DNA of 64,000 bases from Brevibacterium moorei (GTDB taxonomy: Bacteria > Actinomycetota > Actinomycetes > Actinomycetales > Brevibacteriaceae): assembly GCF_024580735.1 (NCBI RefSeq), contig NZ_JANIJX010000003.1, positions 124,001-188,000 on the forward strand, given 5' to 3'. Below are positions 51,262 to 60,029 of the stretch, one piece after another (position 1 is the stretch's first letter; every line of letters begins with the position of its first letter). Under the pieces are notes generated by a model. It saw nothing but the letters and a program-made list of their open reading frames with translations, was not told the DNA's origin and did no database searches. The translations under genes were made by a program, and so were the position numbers.

Positions 51262-51932
51262 GTAGACATGCACGCCACCGCCGGCACCTGCCTGCCCAGT
51301 GGAAGCTCTGGCTGGCGATCACCCTCGCTCTGGCTGGTGTGGCTTTGCTGGCGTTCAATCAGTGGGAGGCTCGCCACGAGGCGGCCCAGCAGGCGTCCAA
51401 CGCGGAGCAGCTCGCCACGGAGGTGCAGCGGGCTTGCGCGCAGGGCGACATTCTCGTCGGCGGCCGCTCGATCTGCCAGCAGGCCAACGACACACAGGCC
51501 AAGGCCCAGGACGTCGACGCCGGCGCCCTGGCCGGCCCGCCCGGGCCCCGTGGTGCGCCCGGCCGTGACGGTACCGACGGCAGCCCAGGCCCTGCAGGGC
51601 CTGCAGGCCGGGCGGGGAAGCCCGGGCAGGGTTCAATCATCCCCGGCCCTGCCGGGCAACCGGGCAAGGACGGTCAAGCGGGCCAGGATTCCACTGTCCC
51701 GGGCCCCGCCGGCAAGCCCGGGGCGCCTGGGGAGGACGGGAAGCCGGGGGAGCGTGGCCCGGTGGGCCCGGCTGGTGATGACGGGAAGCCTGGCCGTGGC
51801 ATCAAGACGATCACGTGCAGTTCGGGTAACGACTGGCACGTCACCTACACCGACGACACCACGACCACGGTTGACGGGCCCTGCCGTGTCCCCACCCCAG
51901 AACCGAATCCTGAGCCCACGCCTGCGGGGTAG
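51258..51932 (+). CDS. Membrane-anchored collagen-like protein
   Basis: 224 residues. Basic start, one membrane helix ([17 protein letters not shown]), a helical linker, then about 30 Gly-x-y triplets ([30 protein letters not shown]) and a small C-terminal domain with two cysteines. Collagen-like triplets form trimers. It could be a virion or surface fibre; unusual for the lysis region. Confidence 0.7.
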   Translation: MSRHARHRRHLPAQWKLWLAITLALAGVALLAFNQWEARHEAAQQASNAEQLATEVQRACAQGDILVGGRSICQQANDTQAKAQDVDAGALAGPPGPRGAPGRDGTDGSPGPAGPAGRAGKPGQGSIIPGPAGQPGKDGQAGQDSTVPGPAGKPGAPGEDGKPGERGPVGPAGDDGKPGRGIKTITCSSGNDWHVTYTDDTTTTVDGPCRVPTPEPNPEPTPAG

Positions 51933-51951
51933 CTCGGGTTTCATCGATGTC

Positions 51952-51975
51952 AGGACCGCTCCGGCGGTCCTTTTT
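51952..51975 (+). terminator. Rho-independent terminator
   Basis: AGGACCGC / GCGGTCCT stem with a 4-base loop and TTTTT. It separates the collagen-like gene from the endolysin, which has its own strong ribosome site 22 bp later. Confidence 0.9.
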
Positions 51976-51996
51976 CATGCCCACAAGGAGGCACGA

Positions 51997-52902
51997 ATGA
52001 GTACCAGCCAGAACGGCTATATCGCCAACGACCGCAGCCTCATCAAGACGAGCACGGTCGCCGGCGCTCGGTTCCCGGTCCGCAAGGGTGACGTGTCCAT
52101 CGTGCTCATGCACGTGGCGCAGCGGTTCCATGCCACGGTCGAGCCTCTCAACCCGAGGGAGTGCTACGGGTATGCGGAGCGCAAGATTCGCGGCAGCTCC
52201 ACCACCCTGTCGAATCACGCGTCCGGCACCGCAATCGACCTGAACTCGTCTGATCACTGGCTCGGCGACGTTGGAACGTTCTCGAAGGCCCAGCGCAAGG
52301 CGATCGCGAAGATCCTCGCAGGCTGTGACGGCGTAATCCGGTGGGGCGGCAACTATCGCGGCCGCAAGGACGAGATGCATTTTGAGATCAACAAGGGCAC
52401 CGCCGCCGTCAAGGCCCTCGCACAGAAAATCACCAAGGGCGGGACCAGCGTGCCCGCCGAGAAGGGAACCGACATGGACCGCATCCACTCCGGCAGCCAC
52501 TCCAAGCACCAGACCATCCCAGCCGGCAAAACCGTGCGCATCCGCACCAACGCCAACGGCGACTACACGATGGGATCGACCAAGAAGGGCCAGTGCCTCG
52601 TCACCGGGTACACGCTCGGCGCCACCGGCCTGCTCGCCCACGAGAAGGTCAACATCCGCCGCGTCATCGTGGACTACAACGCGAAGAAGAAGAGGTCCAC
52701 CATCCGGTCCCGCGGCGTCTTCCACGAGCTCCACGGCACGGGCAACGGCACCTACGTCCGCAAGGACGGCGCATTCGTCGATGGGAAGTGCGGGTACGGG
52801 CCCCACGGGGACGAGAAGCCGCGCCTGCACATGGAGATCGAGAACCCCACCAAGCACCCGATCACCATCACCTACGCCGGCCACGACACGATTGGAAACT
52901 GA
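51997..52902 (+). CDS. Endolysin with M15 (VanY-like) peptidase domain
   Basis: 301 residues. Residues 1-145 hold the M15 fold: SNHASGTAIDLNSSDHW (zinc His and Asp, about 73-85) and DEMHFEI (His about 129). The rest (about 165-301) is a beta-rich wall-binding or assembly domain (RIHSGSHSKHQTIPAGKTV; LHMEIENPTKHPITITY). Cleaves peptide cross-links of peptidoglycan. AAGGAGG lies before ATG 51997. Confidence 0.92.
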   Translation: MSTSQNGYIANDRSLIKTSTVAGARFPVRKGDVSIVLMHVAQRFHATVEPLNPRECYGYAERKIRGSSTTLSNHASGTAIDLNSSDHWLGDVGTFSKAQRKAIAKILAGCDGVIRWGGNYRGRKDEMHFEINKGTAAVKALAQKITKGGTSVPAEKGTDMDRIHSGSHSKHQTIPAGKTVRIRTNANGDYTMGSTKKGQCLVTGYTLGATGLLAHEKVNIRRVIVDYNAKKKRSTIRSRGVFHELHGTGNGTYVRKDGAFVDGKCGYGPHGDEKPRLHMEIENPTKHPITITYAGHDTIGN

Positions 52903-52903
52903 C

Positions 52904-53449
52904 ATGAAGCTCGTCATCACCCCGAACGCGCAGGCCTCCCAGACGGAGCACCCCGGTAAGGCGACGCTGCGCACGTTCATTCAGACGCTCATCCCGACGC
53001 TAGCCCTGGCCCTGATCGCAGCGCCCCCGGTCGTGCAGGCGATCATTGACGAGTTCGCCCGCCATGATGTCACCCTGCCGGCATGGGTCTATGCGGCCCT
53101 GTCCGGTGTCGCCGTCGCCGCGTCCCTCATCTCCGCCCTGGTCGCCCGCATCATGGCGATCCCGCAGGTCGAAGCGCTGCTGCGCACGATCGGCCTGGGC
53201 GCGGCACCGAACCAGGTGCCGGCCGACGACCACGCCGACTACGTCCACATCGACCCCGACCAGCTCACTGCTGATGATGGTGCCGAGGCTGTGGACTATG
53301 ACGACTTCGAGCTGGTTGATGAGGCCGGCGCCGAGGATCCTGACCCGGTCGAGATCGGGGACGACTCGGACGGCGACGGGGACGAGGCCGAGGTGGTAGA
53401 TGACACGGACACCACCCCTGCCCCTGCTGACTACGAGCCGAGGCACTGA
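52904..53449 (+). CDS. Holin-like membrane protein
   Basis: 181 residues. Two membrane helices (LIPTLALALIAAPPVVQAII and VYAALSGVAVAASLISALVA) and a long acidic tail (DDSDGDGDEAEVVDDTDT). It begins 2 bp after the endolysin stop, the usual place of actinophage holins. One-base overlap with the next ATG. Confidence 0.82.
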   Translation: MKLVITPNAQASQTEHPGKATLRTFIQTLIPTLALALIAAPPVVQAIIDEFARHDVTLPAWVYAALSGVAVAASLISALVARIMAIPQVEALLRTIGLGAAPNQVPADDHADYVHIDPDQLTADDGAEAVDYDDFELVDEAGAEDPDPVEIGDDSDGDGDEAEVVDDTDTTPAPADYEPRH

Positions 53450-53727
53450 TGGCAGAAGGACCAGACTTCACCGACATGGACGACACTCAACTCGAGCTGG
53501 CCCGCTTGGAGGTCGAGCGGCAGCAGCTGATCCGCACGAACCGCAAAGCCGTGGCCCGGGAACTCAAGCGGGCGACGGAGGACCTCGCGACTCAGTACCC
53601 GGACGTGTTCGCAGAGGAGTTCACGGCCGAGGGCGTAGAAGGCTGCCCCCTGTGCGTCCACGTGCCCATCGGCGAACCCGCCGCCGACGACCCCCACCTG
53701 CAGTACAAGAAACAGAACGCCGGATGA
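53449..53727 (+). CDS. Hypothetical protein after the holin
   Basis: 92 residues. Coiled-coil start (TQLELARLEVERQQLIRTNR), then acidic, with CPLCVH. Last rightward gene of the prophage. No family recognised. Confidence 0.6.
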   Translation: MAEGPDFTDMDDTQLELARLEVERQQLIRTNRKAVARELKRATEDLATQYPDVFAEEFTAEGVEGCPLCVHVPIGEPAADDPHLQYKKQNAG

Positions 53728-53760
53728 CCTGTCACGGGTTTGTCCGCGATATGTTCCAAC

Positions 53761-53801
53761 CGAAAGTGCCCCACCCTCTCGATGAGGGTGGGGCACTTTC
53801 G
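53761..53801. terminator. Bidirectional terminator at the end of the late operon
   Basis: 18-bp perfect stem 53761-53778 with 53784-53801 (CGAAAGTGCCCCACCCTC / complement) and a 5-base loop. The A and T tracts inside the stem ends let it serve both the rightward late operon and the leftward lipoprotein gene. Confidence 0.92.
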
Positions 53802-53813
53802 TCGTTGCAGCGG

Positions 53814-54263
53814 CTATTTCTTCTTCAGCTCGATCGTCATTTCGCTACCCATGGCCGACGCCTTGTAGCTGATGATGTCGTCCTTGTACGTGAATTCCTT
53901 CGTCTTGTCGTCGGACGCCAGGAGAGACTTAGCCGTCTTGTCCTTGTCGTTCTTCGAGACCCAGGTGTAGTCCCCGGCAGTCTTGGGCGCTGTGAAGGAC
54001 CCGGCCCAGTACAGGCTCTTGGTTTTTTGGTCGTCGCTGATCCAGTAGATCGTGATCGTTTTCTTGGTGATCGTGGCTTCCTGGTAGCCGGACTGGTCTA
54101 CGTCCTTCTGTTCCCACGCGCCGGTGAGGTCTGGCGCGACTGCTGCCTCGGCGGTTACTCCGGCATTGGACGAGCCAGCGTCAGCCGCAGGAGAGGACGA
54201 GCATGCGGTGAGCAAAAGAGTGGCAGAGGCCGCAACAGCAGCCAGTTTTACAGGGAACGACAT
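53814..54263 (-). CDS. Lipoprotein of unknown function, right-end moron gene
   Basis: 149 residues. Signal FPVKLAAVAASATLLLTAC with lipobox LTAC (Cys about 21), linker, then a lysine-rich beta domain (ATITKKTITIYWISDDQKTK; GDYTWVSKNDKDKTAKSLL) ending MTIELKKK. It faces the late genes, has its own terminator, lower GC and an AT-richer upstream region: the pattern of a lysogenic-conversion gene. The start at 54263 is chosen for the signal peptide; a GTG at 54344 is open but adds nothing. Confidence 0.75.
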   Translation of the reverse strand: MSFPVKLAAVAASATLLLTACSSSPAADAGSSNAGVTAEAAVAPDLTGAWEQKDVDQSGYQEATITKKTITIYWISDDQKTKSLYWAGSFTAPKTAGDYTWVSKNDKDKTAKSLLASDDKTKEFTYKDDIISYKASAMGSEMTIELKKK

Positions 54264-54351
54264 CTGTGGTCTTTCTCGAAAAGGGAGGGGTATCTCTCTG
54301 ATCATAGACTGAGAGTCCACTGTGCGACTGATGTAGTAGCTCACACCTCGA

Positions 54352-54540
54352 TCACGGGGTGACTCGTGAGACCGTCATGACCGTTATCAGCACCCAGCCC
54401 GGGACATCGCCCCGGTCGGAGGCCAGTGCCCTGCGCACCCCTGGACGGGCGGAATCCGCGGAAGAACCGGCGGACAAGCGGGAGGACAGAGAGTGCAGGA
54501 GGGCCGCTAGACGCAGCCAGAGCAGGGTGAGGTGGGACAT
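54352..54540 (-). pseudogene. Flp pilin, 5' portion, truncated by the prophage
   Basis: Start ATG 54540 with AAGGAG upstream: a short leader with MSHLTLLWLRLAALLHSLSS, a linker, then SDRGDVPGWVLITV, the start of the pilin helix. At the attR core (54380-54382) the frame enters phage DNA and stops at 54352 after VSRVTP, giving a 62-residue fragment that ends inside the helix. Host sequence is 54380-54540. Excision would restore the full 86-residue pilin. Confidence 0.88.
54380..54382. other. attR core (phage/host junction, right)
   Basis: ACC shared with 15346-15348. Phage arm GAGACCGTCATG lies to its left, pilin sequence to its right. With the attL arm CATGACAGTCTC it forms an attP whose 12-base arms match at 11 positions around central AC. 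Confidence 0.75.
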
Positions 54541-54605
54541 GGGGTCTCCTTCGGGACTTCGATGGTGCGCGGGTGGAATGGGTGGGAAGACGGGGGTGGC
54601 CGGAC

Positions 54606-55547
54606 TCAACCTCCCAGATTCAGTACGGCCAGGGACGGGTAGACGGCGAAGACGACGGTCACCGGCAGGACGAACATGACGACGGGAACCAGCATGCCGA
54701 CCTCCTTCTTGCCGGAGAGCTCCATCAGCGACCTGCGGCCCTCCTCACGGACGTCGGCCGCCTGGGCGCGCAGGACCTCGGCCAGGGGAGTGCCGCGGGC
54801 GATCGCGATGGCGATGCCGTCGACGAACTGCACCAGACTGGGAATCCCCGTGCGGCGGGCCATCGTGTCCAGTGCCTCGACCAGGCCGGTGCCGGTGCGG
54901 GCGGCGGCGAGCGCACCAGCGAGTTCGCCGGAGAGCTCCCCTGAGGCGGTGCGGCATACGCGCTGCAGGGCGTCGACGGTGCCCTCACCGGCCATAATCG
55001 ACAGGGACAGCAGCTCCGCGATTGTGGGGAACTCCGCAAGGATCCGCTCCTCACGGCGCTTGACGCGCTGGGTCAGCCACCAGTCGTTGCCCAGATGGCC
55101 CGCGGCCCCGCCGAGCACGATGAGGGCCAGGGCGAGCAGCGGATGGAAGCCGCGGCTGAAGGAGACGAGGCCGGCGAGCACGGCACCTGCGAGCAGACCC
55201 GCGACGATGCACAGGATCTGGCGGGCGCGGAAGCCCTCCACCGTGGCCCCCGGCCCCAGTCGGGCCAGGCGGGTCTGGATCGAGGTATCGGTGGTCAGGC
55301 GGCGCGCCGCCCACCGCGCCGAATCGGTGATCAGGCCGCGCAGGAGGCCGCCCATACCGCCGGCCGTGGGCGCTGCCGGGGCGTAGACGTGCGGGCCCAG
55401 GGCGGTGTTCGAGCGCAGATAGGGGGCAATCCGGTCGGCCAGGGTCGGTCTGCGGAACAGCGGCAACGCGCAGACCAGGAAAGTCAGGGAGGATCCCAGC
55501 GCCAGGCCTGTGCCGATCACCACCGCAGGATGGGTCCAGGTCAGCAT
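54606..55547 (-). CDS. tadC: Tad pilus platform protein TadC
   Basis: 313 residues. One N-terminal helix, then a T2SSF domain in which RILAEFPTIAELLSLSIMAG and LVQFVDGIAIAIARGTPLAE are typical, flanked by membrane helices (ILCIVAGLLAGAVLAGL; VPVVMFVLPVTVVFAV). Inner-membrane platform of the Flp pilus with TadB. Lies 65 bp before the pilin fragment. Confidence 0.9.
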   Translation of the reverse strand: MLTWTHPAVVIGTGLALGSSLTFLVCALPLFRRPTLADRIAPYLRSNTALGPHVYAPAAPTAGGMGGLLRGLITDSARWAARRLTTDTSIQTRLARLGPGATVEGFRARQILCIVAGLLAGAVLAGLVSFSRGFHPLLALALIVLGGAAGHLGNDWWLTQRVKRREERILAEFPTIAELLSLSIMAGEGTVDALQRVCRTASGELSGELAGALAAARTGTGLVEALDTMARRTGIPSLVQFVDGIAIAIARGTPLAEVLRAQAADVREEGRRSLMELSGKKEVGMLVPVVMFVLPVTVVFAVYPSLAVLNLGG

Positions 55548-55557
55548 GATGGCCTCC

Positions 55558-56430
55558 TCATCGCAGCACCCGGGGTTCCTCCGGCAGCCTGCCGATTCGC
55601 TTCATCGCCGAGTAGGCCGCCAGCGAGACGACCAGCCCGCCGCCCAGTAGCAGGGATCCCTGCACGCTGTCGTAGGCGGTAGTCGTCTCCGTGCGCGTGG
55701 CGAGCAGGGCCAGGACGATCCAGGGCGCGGCGACTGCCAGCCGGGCGCCGTTGACGGTCCAGGACTGGCGGGCGATCAGTTCCGCCCTGGTGCGCGCGTC
55801 CTCGCGCAGAAAGCTCCCCAGGGTTTTCAGCATCGTGCCAAGATCTGTGCCGCCGACCTCCCGGGTGATGCGCAGGGCTGCGACGATCCGGTCGGCCACA
55901 GGGTCGGCGGCGGCTGCCTTGAATGCGTCGAGGGCGGCGCCGAACGATCCCGTCGCCCGGTATTCGGATGCGAAGACGGCGAACAGGCCCCGCAGCTGGT
56001 CCGGTCCGCGTTCGGCCAGGCCGCACACGGCCTCGGGCAGGGACAGGCCCGCCCTGATCCCGGAGTTCAGGTGGTCGATCGCCTCCGGCCACAACCCGCG
56101 GCGCTGAACCTGGGTGCGGCGGGCCCGTGCCCGAACGAAGAAGTAGGGGCCGGTGGTTGCGAACAATGCGAAACAGGCGCTGATGCTCACGACCGAGGTG
56201 AACAGCAGTCCCACGGCACCCACCAGGAGGCCGGATAGGGCACACAGGCCCAGCAACTGGGCGACCGAGGTGCGCGGAAGGCCCGCGGCGGTGAGCATAT
56301 CGCGGGTCTCCGTGGTGAAGCGTGTGGGAGTGCGCAGTGGGCGTTCGATCCGCCACATGGACCACCAGATCAGGAAGAGGCCGATGCCCAGTCCCAGACC
56401 CGCCAGAACGGCCTGTGTCGATGAGCTCAT
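55558..56430 (-). CDS. tadB: Tad pilus platform protein TadB
   Basis: 290 residues. T2SSF domain with WPEAIDHLNSGIRAGLSLPE and GGTDLGTMLKTLGSFLREDA, helices at the N terminus (AVLAGLGLGIGLFLIWW), middle and C terminus. Pairs with TadC. Overlaps cpaF by 4 bp. Confidence 0.9.
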   Translation of the reverse strand: MSSSTQAVLAGLGLGIGLFLIWWSMWRIERPLRTPTRFTTETRDMLTAAGLPRTSVAQLLGLCALSGLLVGAVGLLFTSVVSISACFALFATTGPYFFVRARARRTQVQRRGLWPEAIDHLNSGIRAGLSLPEAVCGLAERGPDQLRGLFAVFASEYRATGSFGAALDAFKAAAADPVADRIVAALRITREVGGTDLGTMLKTLGSFLREDARTRAELIARQSWTVNGARLAVAAPWIVLALLATRTETTTAYDSVQGSLLLGGGLVVSLAAYSAMKRIGRLPEEPRVLR

Positions 56431-57692
56431 GCCGCCTGCTCCAGAATGTCGTGCAGGTCGAAACCCGAGCCGGCGAACCGGTCGCCCAGATGTGAGAAGC
56501 CGGAACCGCGCAGCAGCCGGCCGGCCCGGTCACGGGTGAACAGGGTCTCCAACTCGACGACATCGCCTTCGACCCCGCCGGGTACCGCAGCGATCTCCTC
56601 GACAGTCCGGTGGCCCTGCGCGTTCATCCGCAGGTGCACGATGATGTCCACGCAGCCGGCGACTGTGGGCACGACGAACCCCGCGTCGACGTTCGACGAG
56701 GCCAACAGCGGCAGCGTGCACAGTTTCGTCACGGCGGAGCGGGCGGAGTTGGCGTGGATGCTCGACATGGCCGGCAGGCCGGAATTCATACCGATCAGCA
56801 TGTCGAAGGCCTCGGCTTCGCGGACCTCGCCCACGATGATCCGTGAGGGCCGCATGCGCAGGGCCTCCTTGACCAGGGTGCGCAGGGTGACCTCGCCGGT
56901 GCCCTCCAAAGACGGCTGGCGGCACTGCAGGGCCACCCAGTCGCGGGCCCGCACAGATAATTCAAACACTTCCTCACAGGTGATGACTCTCTCGCGACTG
57001 GGGATCGAGCCGGTCAAAGCGGCCAACATTGTGGTCTTGCCGGCCTGGGTCGCGCCGCTGATCATGATATTCGCCCCGCAGGTCACCGCCGCGTGTAGGA
57101 AGTGCGCCGCAGCAGGGGTCAGGGAGCCTGCGGCCACCAGGGCGTCGAGGCCGTGCGGGCGGGTGACGAATTTACGGATGTTCACGGCCGGGTACCTGCG
57201 GGTGATATCGGGCAGGACCACGTGGAGGCGGGAGCCATCGGGCAGACTGGCGTCGACGAAGGGGCTGCTCAGGTCGACCCGGCGTCCGGTGGTGCGCAGC
57301 ATCCGCTCGATCAGATCATCGACCTGGGCCTCCGTGAAGACCGTCGTGGTCAATTCGCTGACCCCGGACCGGCTGACGTAGACCGCGTGTGGGCCATTGA
57401 GCCAGATCTCTTCGACTTCGGGATCGTCCAGATACTTCTGCAAGGGGCCGAAACCCACGACATCGTCGGCGATCAGACGCCCCAGCTCGTCTTTGTCGGC
57501 GACGATTGGCAGGCTCCCGGAGAGGGTACGCTCATCGTAGTCGGCAATGGTCTCGGCGATGAGTTCACGGGTCAGCCCGGAGTCCAGCCGCGGGTCGATG
57601 CCGCGCTCGCGGATACGATTGTGCACCTCGCCGGAGATGATATCGATGGGCTCCAAGGGGACCTCGCTACGCTGATGAGTGTTGTGAGTCAC
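56427..57692 (-). CDS. cpaF: Tad secretion ATPase (CpaF/TadA)
   Basis: 421 residues. VVGFGPLQKYLDDPEVEEIW near 75, Walker A ISGATQAGKTTML near 215, the Asp box, Walker B-like RIIVGEVREAEAFDMLIGMN and HANSARSAVTKL (His box): the GspE/CpaF family. Powers pilus polymerisation. First gene of the leftward tad operon; no tadZ/cpaE is visible before it. Still transcribed in the lysogen, but the operon product lacks the pilin. Confidence 0.95.
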   Translation of the reverse strand: MTHNTHQRSEVPLEPIDIISGEVHNRIRERGIDPRLDSGLTRELIAETIADYDERTLSGSLPIVADKDELGRLIADDVVGFGPLQKYLDDPEVEEIWLNGPHAVYVSRSGVSELTTTVFTEAQVDDLIERMLRTTGRRVDLSSPFVDASLPDGSRLHVVLPDITRRYPAVNIRKFVTRPHGLDALVAAGSLTPAAAHFLHAAVTCGANIMISGATQAGKTTMLAALTGSIPSRERVITCEEVFELSVRARDWVALQCRQPSLEGTGEVTLRTLVKEALRMRPSRIIVGEVREAEAFDMLIGMNSGLPAMSSIHANSARSAVTKLCTLPLLASSNVDAGFVVPTVAGCVDIIVHLRMNAQGHRTVEEIAAVPGGVEGDVVELETLFTRDRAGRLLRGSGFSHLGDRFAGSGFDLHDILEQAA

Positions 57693-57850
57693 GTCTATCT
57701 GTTACTGACCTTATAGAGCGTTTCGGACTGTTTGCAAGAGTTTCTTGTGAAATATTTCCGACTTCGCGTGGGACTTGCTCATGGTGGGGTGTGGCGAGTT
57801 CCAGGGGGTGCCTGTCGTGTCGACCGGGCGTCCATTAGGATTGAGGCATT

Positions 57851-58972
57851 ATGGCCATGGACTTTGCGGCTGAAATCGCCGCCCTGCAACAGACGTTCTC
57901 CTCGATTCGCGAGGTCTCCGATGTCGACCTGCTGCGCAGCGAGGTCGCCGAGCTCACGGAACAGGCTGCTGCTCCGGACCTGTGGGATCACCCGGATGAG
58001 GCCCAGGCCGTCACTTCGAAGCTCTCGCACCGTCAGTCGACCCTGGAGCGGTTGGAGAAGTTCGACTCCCGGATCGAGGACGTCGAACTCCTCGTCGAGA
58101 TGGGCGAGGAGGAGAACGATCCGGACGCTCTGGCCGAGGCGGAGGCCGAGATCGACAAGCTCCGCGAGGACTTGGGGCAGTTGGAGATCTCCACGTTGCT
58201 CAACGGCGAATACGATGAGCGCGCAGCCGTGATGACCGTGCGCTCGGGCGCCGGTGGTGACGATGCGACGGACTGGGCGCAGATGCTCACGCGGATGTAC
58301 ATCCGCTGGGCGGAGCAGCACGACATCGGCGTGCAGGAACTTGATACCTCCTATGCCGAGGGTGCGGGGATCAAGAGCGCCACCGTGCAGTTCAACGCCC
58401 CGTACGCCTACGGCAAGCTCAGTGTGGAGGCCGGTACACACCGGCTGGTGCGCATCAGCCCGTTCGACAACCAGGGCCGGCGCCAGACCTCGTTCGCAGC
58501 CGTCGAGGTCGTGCCCCTGATCGAGACGACCGACCACGTCGACATCGACGAGAACGACTTGCGCATTGACGTCTTCCGGTCCTCGGGCCCCGGCGGCCAG
58601 TCGGTCAACACGACCGACTCCGCTGTGCGCATCACGCACATCCCGACCGGCACCGTGGTCTCGATGCAGAACGAGAAATCACAGATTCAGAACCGCGCCG
58701 CCGCCATGCGCGTCCTGCAGTCCCGCCTGCTGCTGCTCAAGCGGGAGGAAGAAGAGCGGGAGAAGAAGAGCCTGGCCGGCGACATCAAGGCCAGCTGGGG
58801 CGACCAGATGCGCTCGTACGTCACGCACCCCTACCAGATGGTCAAGGACCTGCGGACGGGATACGAGGTCAACAACCCGCAGGGTGTGTTCGACGGTGAC
58901 ATCGACGGGTTCATCGAGGCCGGCATCCGGTGGCGCAAGGAACAGGAAAAGGAAGCAGCCCAAGAGGCTTGA
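57851..58972 (+). CDS. prfB: Peptide chain release factor 2
   Basis: 373 residues. The SPF tripeptide that reads UGA/UAA lies in [12 protein letters not shown], and the GGQ catalytic motif in [17 protein letters not shown]. No internal in-frame stop, so there is no +1 autoregulatory frameshift as in E. coli. ATG 57851 or 57857 (MAMDFA). Acts at the ribosome in termination. Directly followed by smpB. Confidence 0.97.
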   Translation: MAMDFAAEIAALQQTFSSIREVSDVDLLRSEVAELTEQAAAPDLWDHPDEAQAVTSKLSHRQSTLERLEKFDSRIEDVELLVEMGEEENDPDALAEAEAEIDKLREDLGQLEISTLLNGEYDERAAVMTVRSGAGGDDATDWAQMLTRMYIRWAEQHDIGVQELDTSYAEGAGIKSATVQFNAPYAYGKLSVEAGTHRLVRISPFDNQGRRQTSFAAVEVVPLIETTDHVDIDENDLRIDVFRSSGPGGQSVNTTDSAVRITHIPTGTVVSMQNEKSQIQNRAAAMRVLQSRLLLLKREEEEREKKSLAGDIKASWGDQMRSYVTHPYQMVKDLRTGYEVNNPQGVFDGDIDGFIEAGIRWRKEQEKEAAQEA

Positions 58973-58974
58973 GA

Positions 58975-59496
58975 ATGGCTAAGAAGCATGCGGGGTCGGT
59001 CGCCGATGAGCGGCCCGCACCGGAGAAGAAAGTGGTGGCGCGCAATCGGCGCGCCCGCTACGACTATCACATCGAAGAGACCTTCGAAGCGGGCCTGGTG
59101 CTCACCGGCACCGAGGTCAAATCCCTGCGCGAGGGCCGCGCCTCACTGACCGACGCCTTCGGACTGATCTTCCAGGACGAGGCGTGGCTCGAACAGGCGT
59201 ACATCCCGGAGTATCTGCAGGGATCCTGGACGAACCACTCTGCGCGCAGGCGCCGCAAGATGCTGCTGCACCGCGACGAGATCCTCAAGATCGAGCAGAA
59301 GTTGGGCGAGTCCGGGCGCACCCTGGTGCCCTTGGAGATCTACTTCCTGGGTTCACGGGTCAAGGTCGAGATCGCGATCGCCAAGGGTAAGAAGGACTGG
59401 GACAAGCGGCAGGCGATCAAGGAGCGCCAGGACAACCTGGAGGCCCGCCGTGCCATGTCGGATGCCCTGCGGAAGAACCGCGGCAAGAACCGCTGA
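58975..59496 (+). CDS. smpB: SsrA-binding protein
   Basis: 173 residues. NRRARYDYHIEETFEAGLVL, TGTEVKSLREG, LHRDEILKIEQKL and the basic tail (KKDWDKRQAIKER ... NRGKNR) are SmpB hallmarks. It begins 2 bp after the prfB stop and binds the tmRNA encoded 157 bp downstream. A longer upstream frame inside prfB is not used. Confidence 0.97.
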   Translation: MAKKHAGSVADERPAPEKKVVARNRRARYDYHIEETFEAGLVLTGTEVKSLREGRASLTDAFGLIFQDEAWLEQAYIPEYLQGSWTNHSARRRRKMLLHRDEILKIEQKLGESGRTLVPLEIYFLGSRVKVEIAIAKGKKDWDKRQAIKERQDNLEARRAMSDALRKNRGKNR

Positions 59497-59653
59497 CTGG
59501 CGCGACCCCTGTTCCTGGGGTATCGTTGAGCTTCGTCGGTTTTCTATTTCGTGTGCGGGAACGCGGCGGGGAATAGTGAGCCGGTGTACGGTGTTCCACC
59601 GGTGTGCCGAATGATCGGAAGGTCGGTCGGTACACGGTTTGGTAACTGAATAT

Positions 59654-60025
59654 GGGGATGATCGGTTTCGACGTGGGACAACGCGTCGAGAGAAGCGGGC
59701 CGAGAACGCGAAGTCATCTCGTTAATGTCCTTCGCAAACAATAGGTGCTAAGTCTAACAACCGCACCGAGTTCGCCCTCGCAGCCTGAGCTAGCGAGCGA
59801 CTCCGTCAGTCCGGGTTTGCTTCCGCCCCGGTAGCTGGCGTCGTTTAGGGAGCCACTGCTGAGAACACATGTCGAGGGTGTTCTCGGGACTTTTACTCGA
59901 CTCCGTTCGTTGGTTCACATGTTCGTGTGAGAACCAGGACCTAAGAAACACAGTCACGGACTGCGCCCGGAGAAGACTCGGCAACTTGCTTGCGGACGGG
60001 GGTTCGATTCCCCCCATCTCCACCA
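59654..60025 (+). ncRNA. ssrA: tmRNA
   Basis: The 5' end GGGGATG ... GGTTTCGAC and the 3' end GGTTCGATTCCCCCCATCTC-CACCA form the tRNA-like half with encoded CCA. The resume codon GCT at 59747 opens the tag AKSNNRTEFALAA, ending TGA 59786-59788. Several pseudoknot-forming hairpins lie between. Rescues stalled ribosomes with SmpB. The phage did not use it as attachment site. Confidence 0.97.
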
Positions 60026-60029
60026 GATA

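Larger units (their letters stand above)
15346..54382. mobile_element. Siphovirus prophage integrated in the Flp pilin gene
   Basis: About 39.0 kb between the attL core (15346-15348) and the attR core (54380-54382). It holds a serine integrase next to attL, a repressor/Cro switch, early genes, terminase, portal, capsid, connectors, tail tube, tape measure, tail tip, endolysin and holin in normal order, so it looks intact. Rejoining the flanks restores the pilin reading frame, and joining the phage ends gives an attP with near-perfect dyad symmetry. It shows the long-tailed non-contractile module: tube, G/GT chaperones, tape measure, and no sheath. Confidence 0.95.

Noticed and set aside
15348..54381. 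CATGAC (15348-15353 and 54376-54381) or GTCAT as the attachment core
   Set aside because: Both rejoin the pilin in frame, but CATGAC adds two residues to the Flp helix, and neither gives the symmetric attP with a non-palindromic centre that ACC gives.
54359..54679. Rightward ORF at the right junction
   Set aside because: Antisense of the pilin 5' part; spans the attR junction, so it would exist only in the lysogen and has no ribosome site.
59654..60025. tmRNA gene as phage attachment site
   Set aside because: The phage ends are inside the pilin gene; ssrA is complete with no duplicated 3' end.
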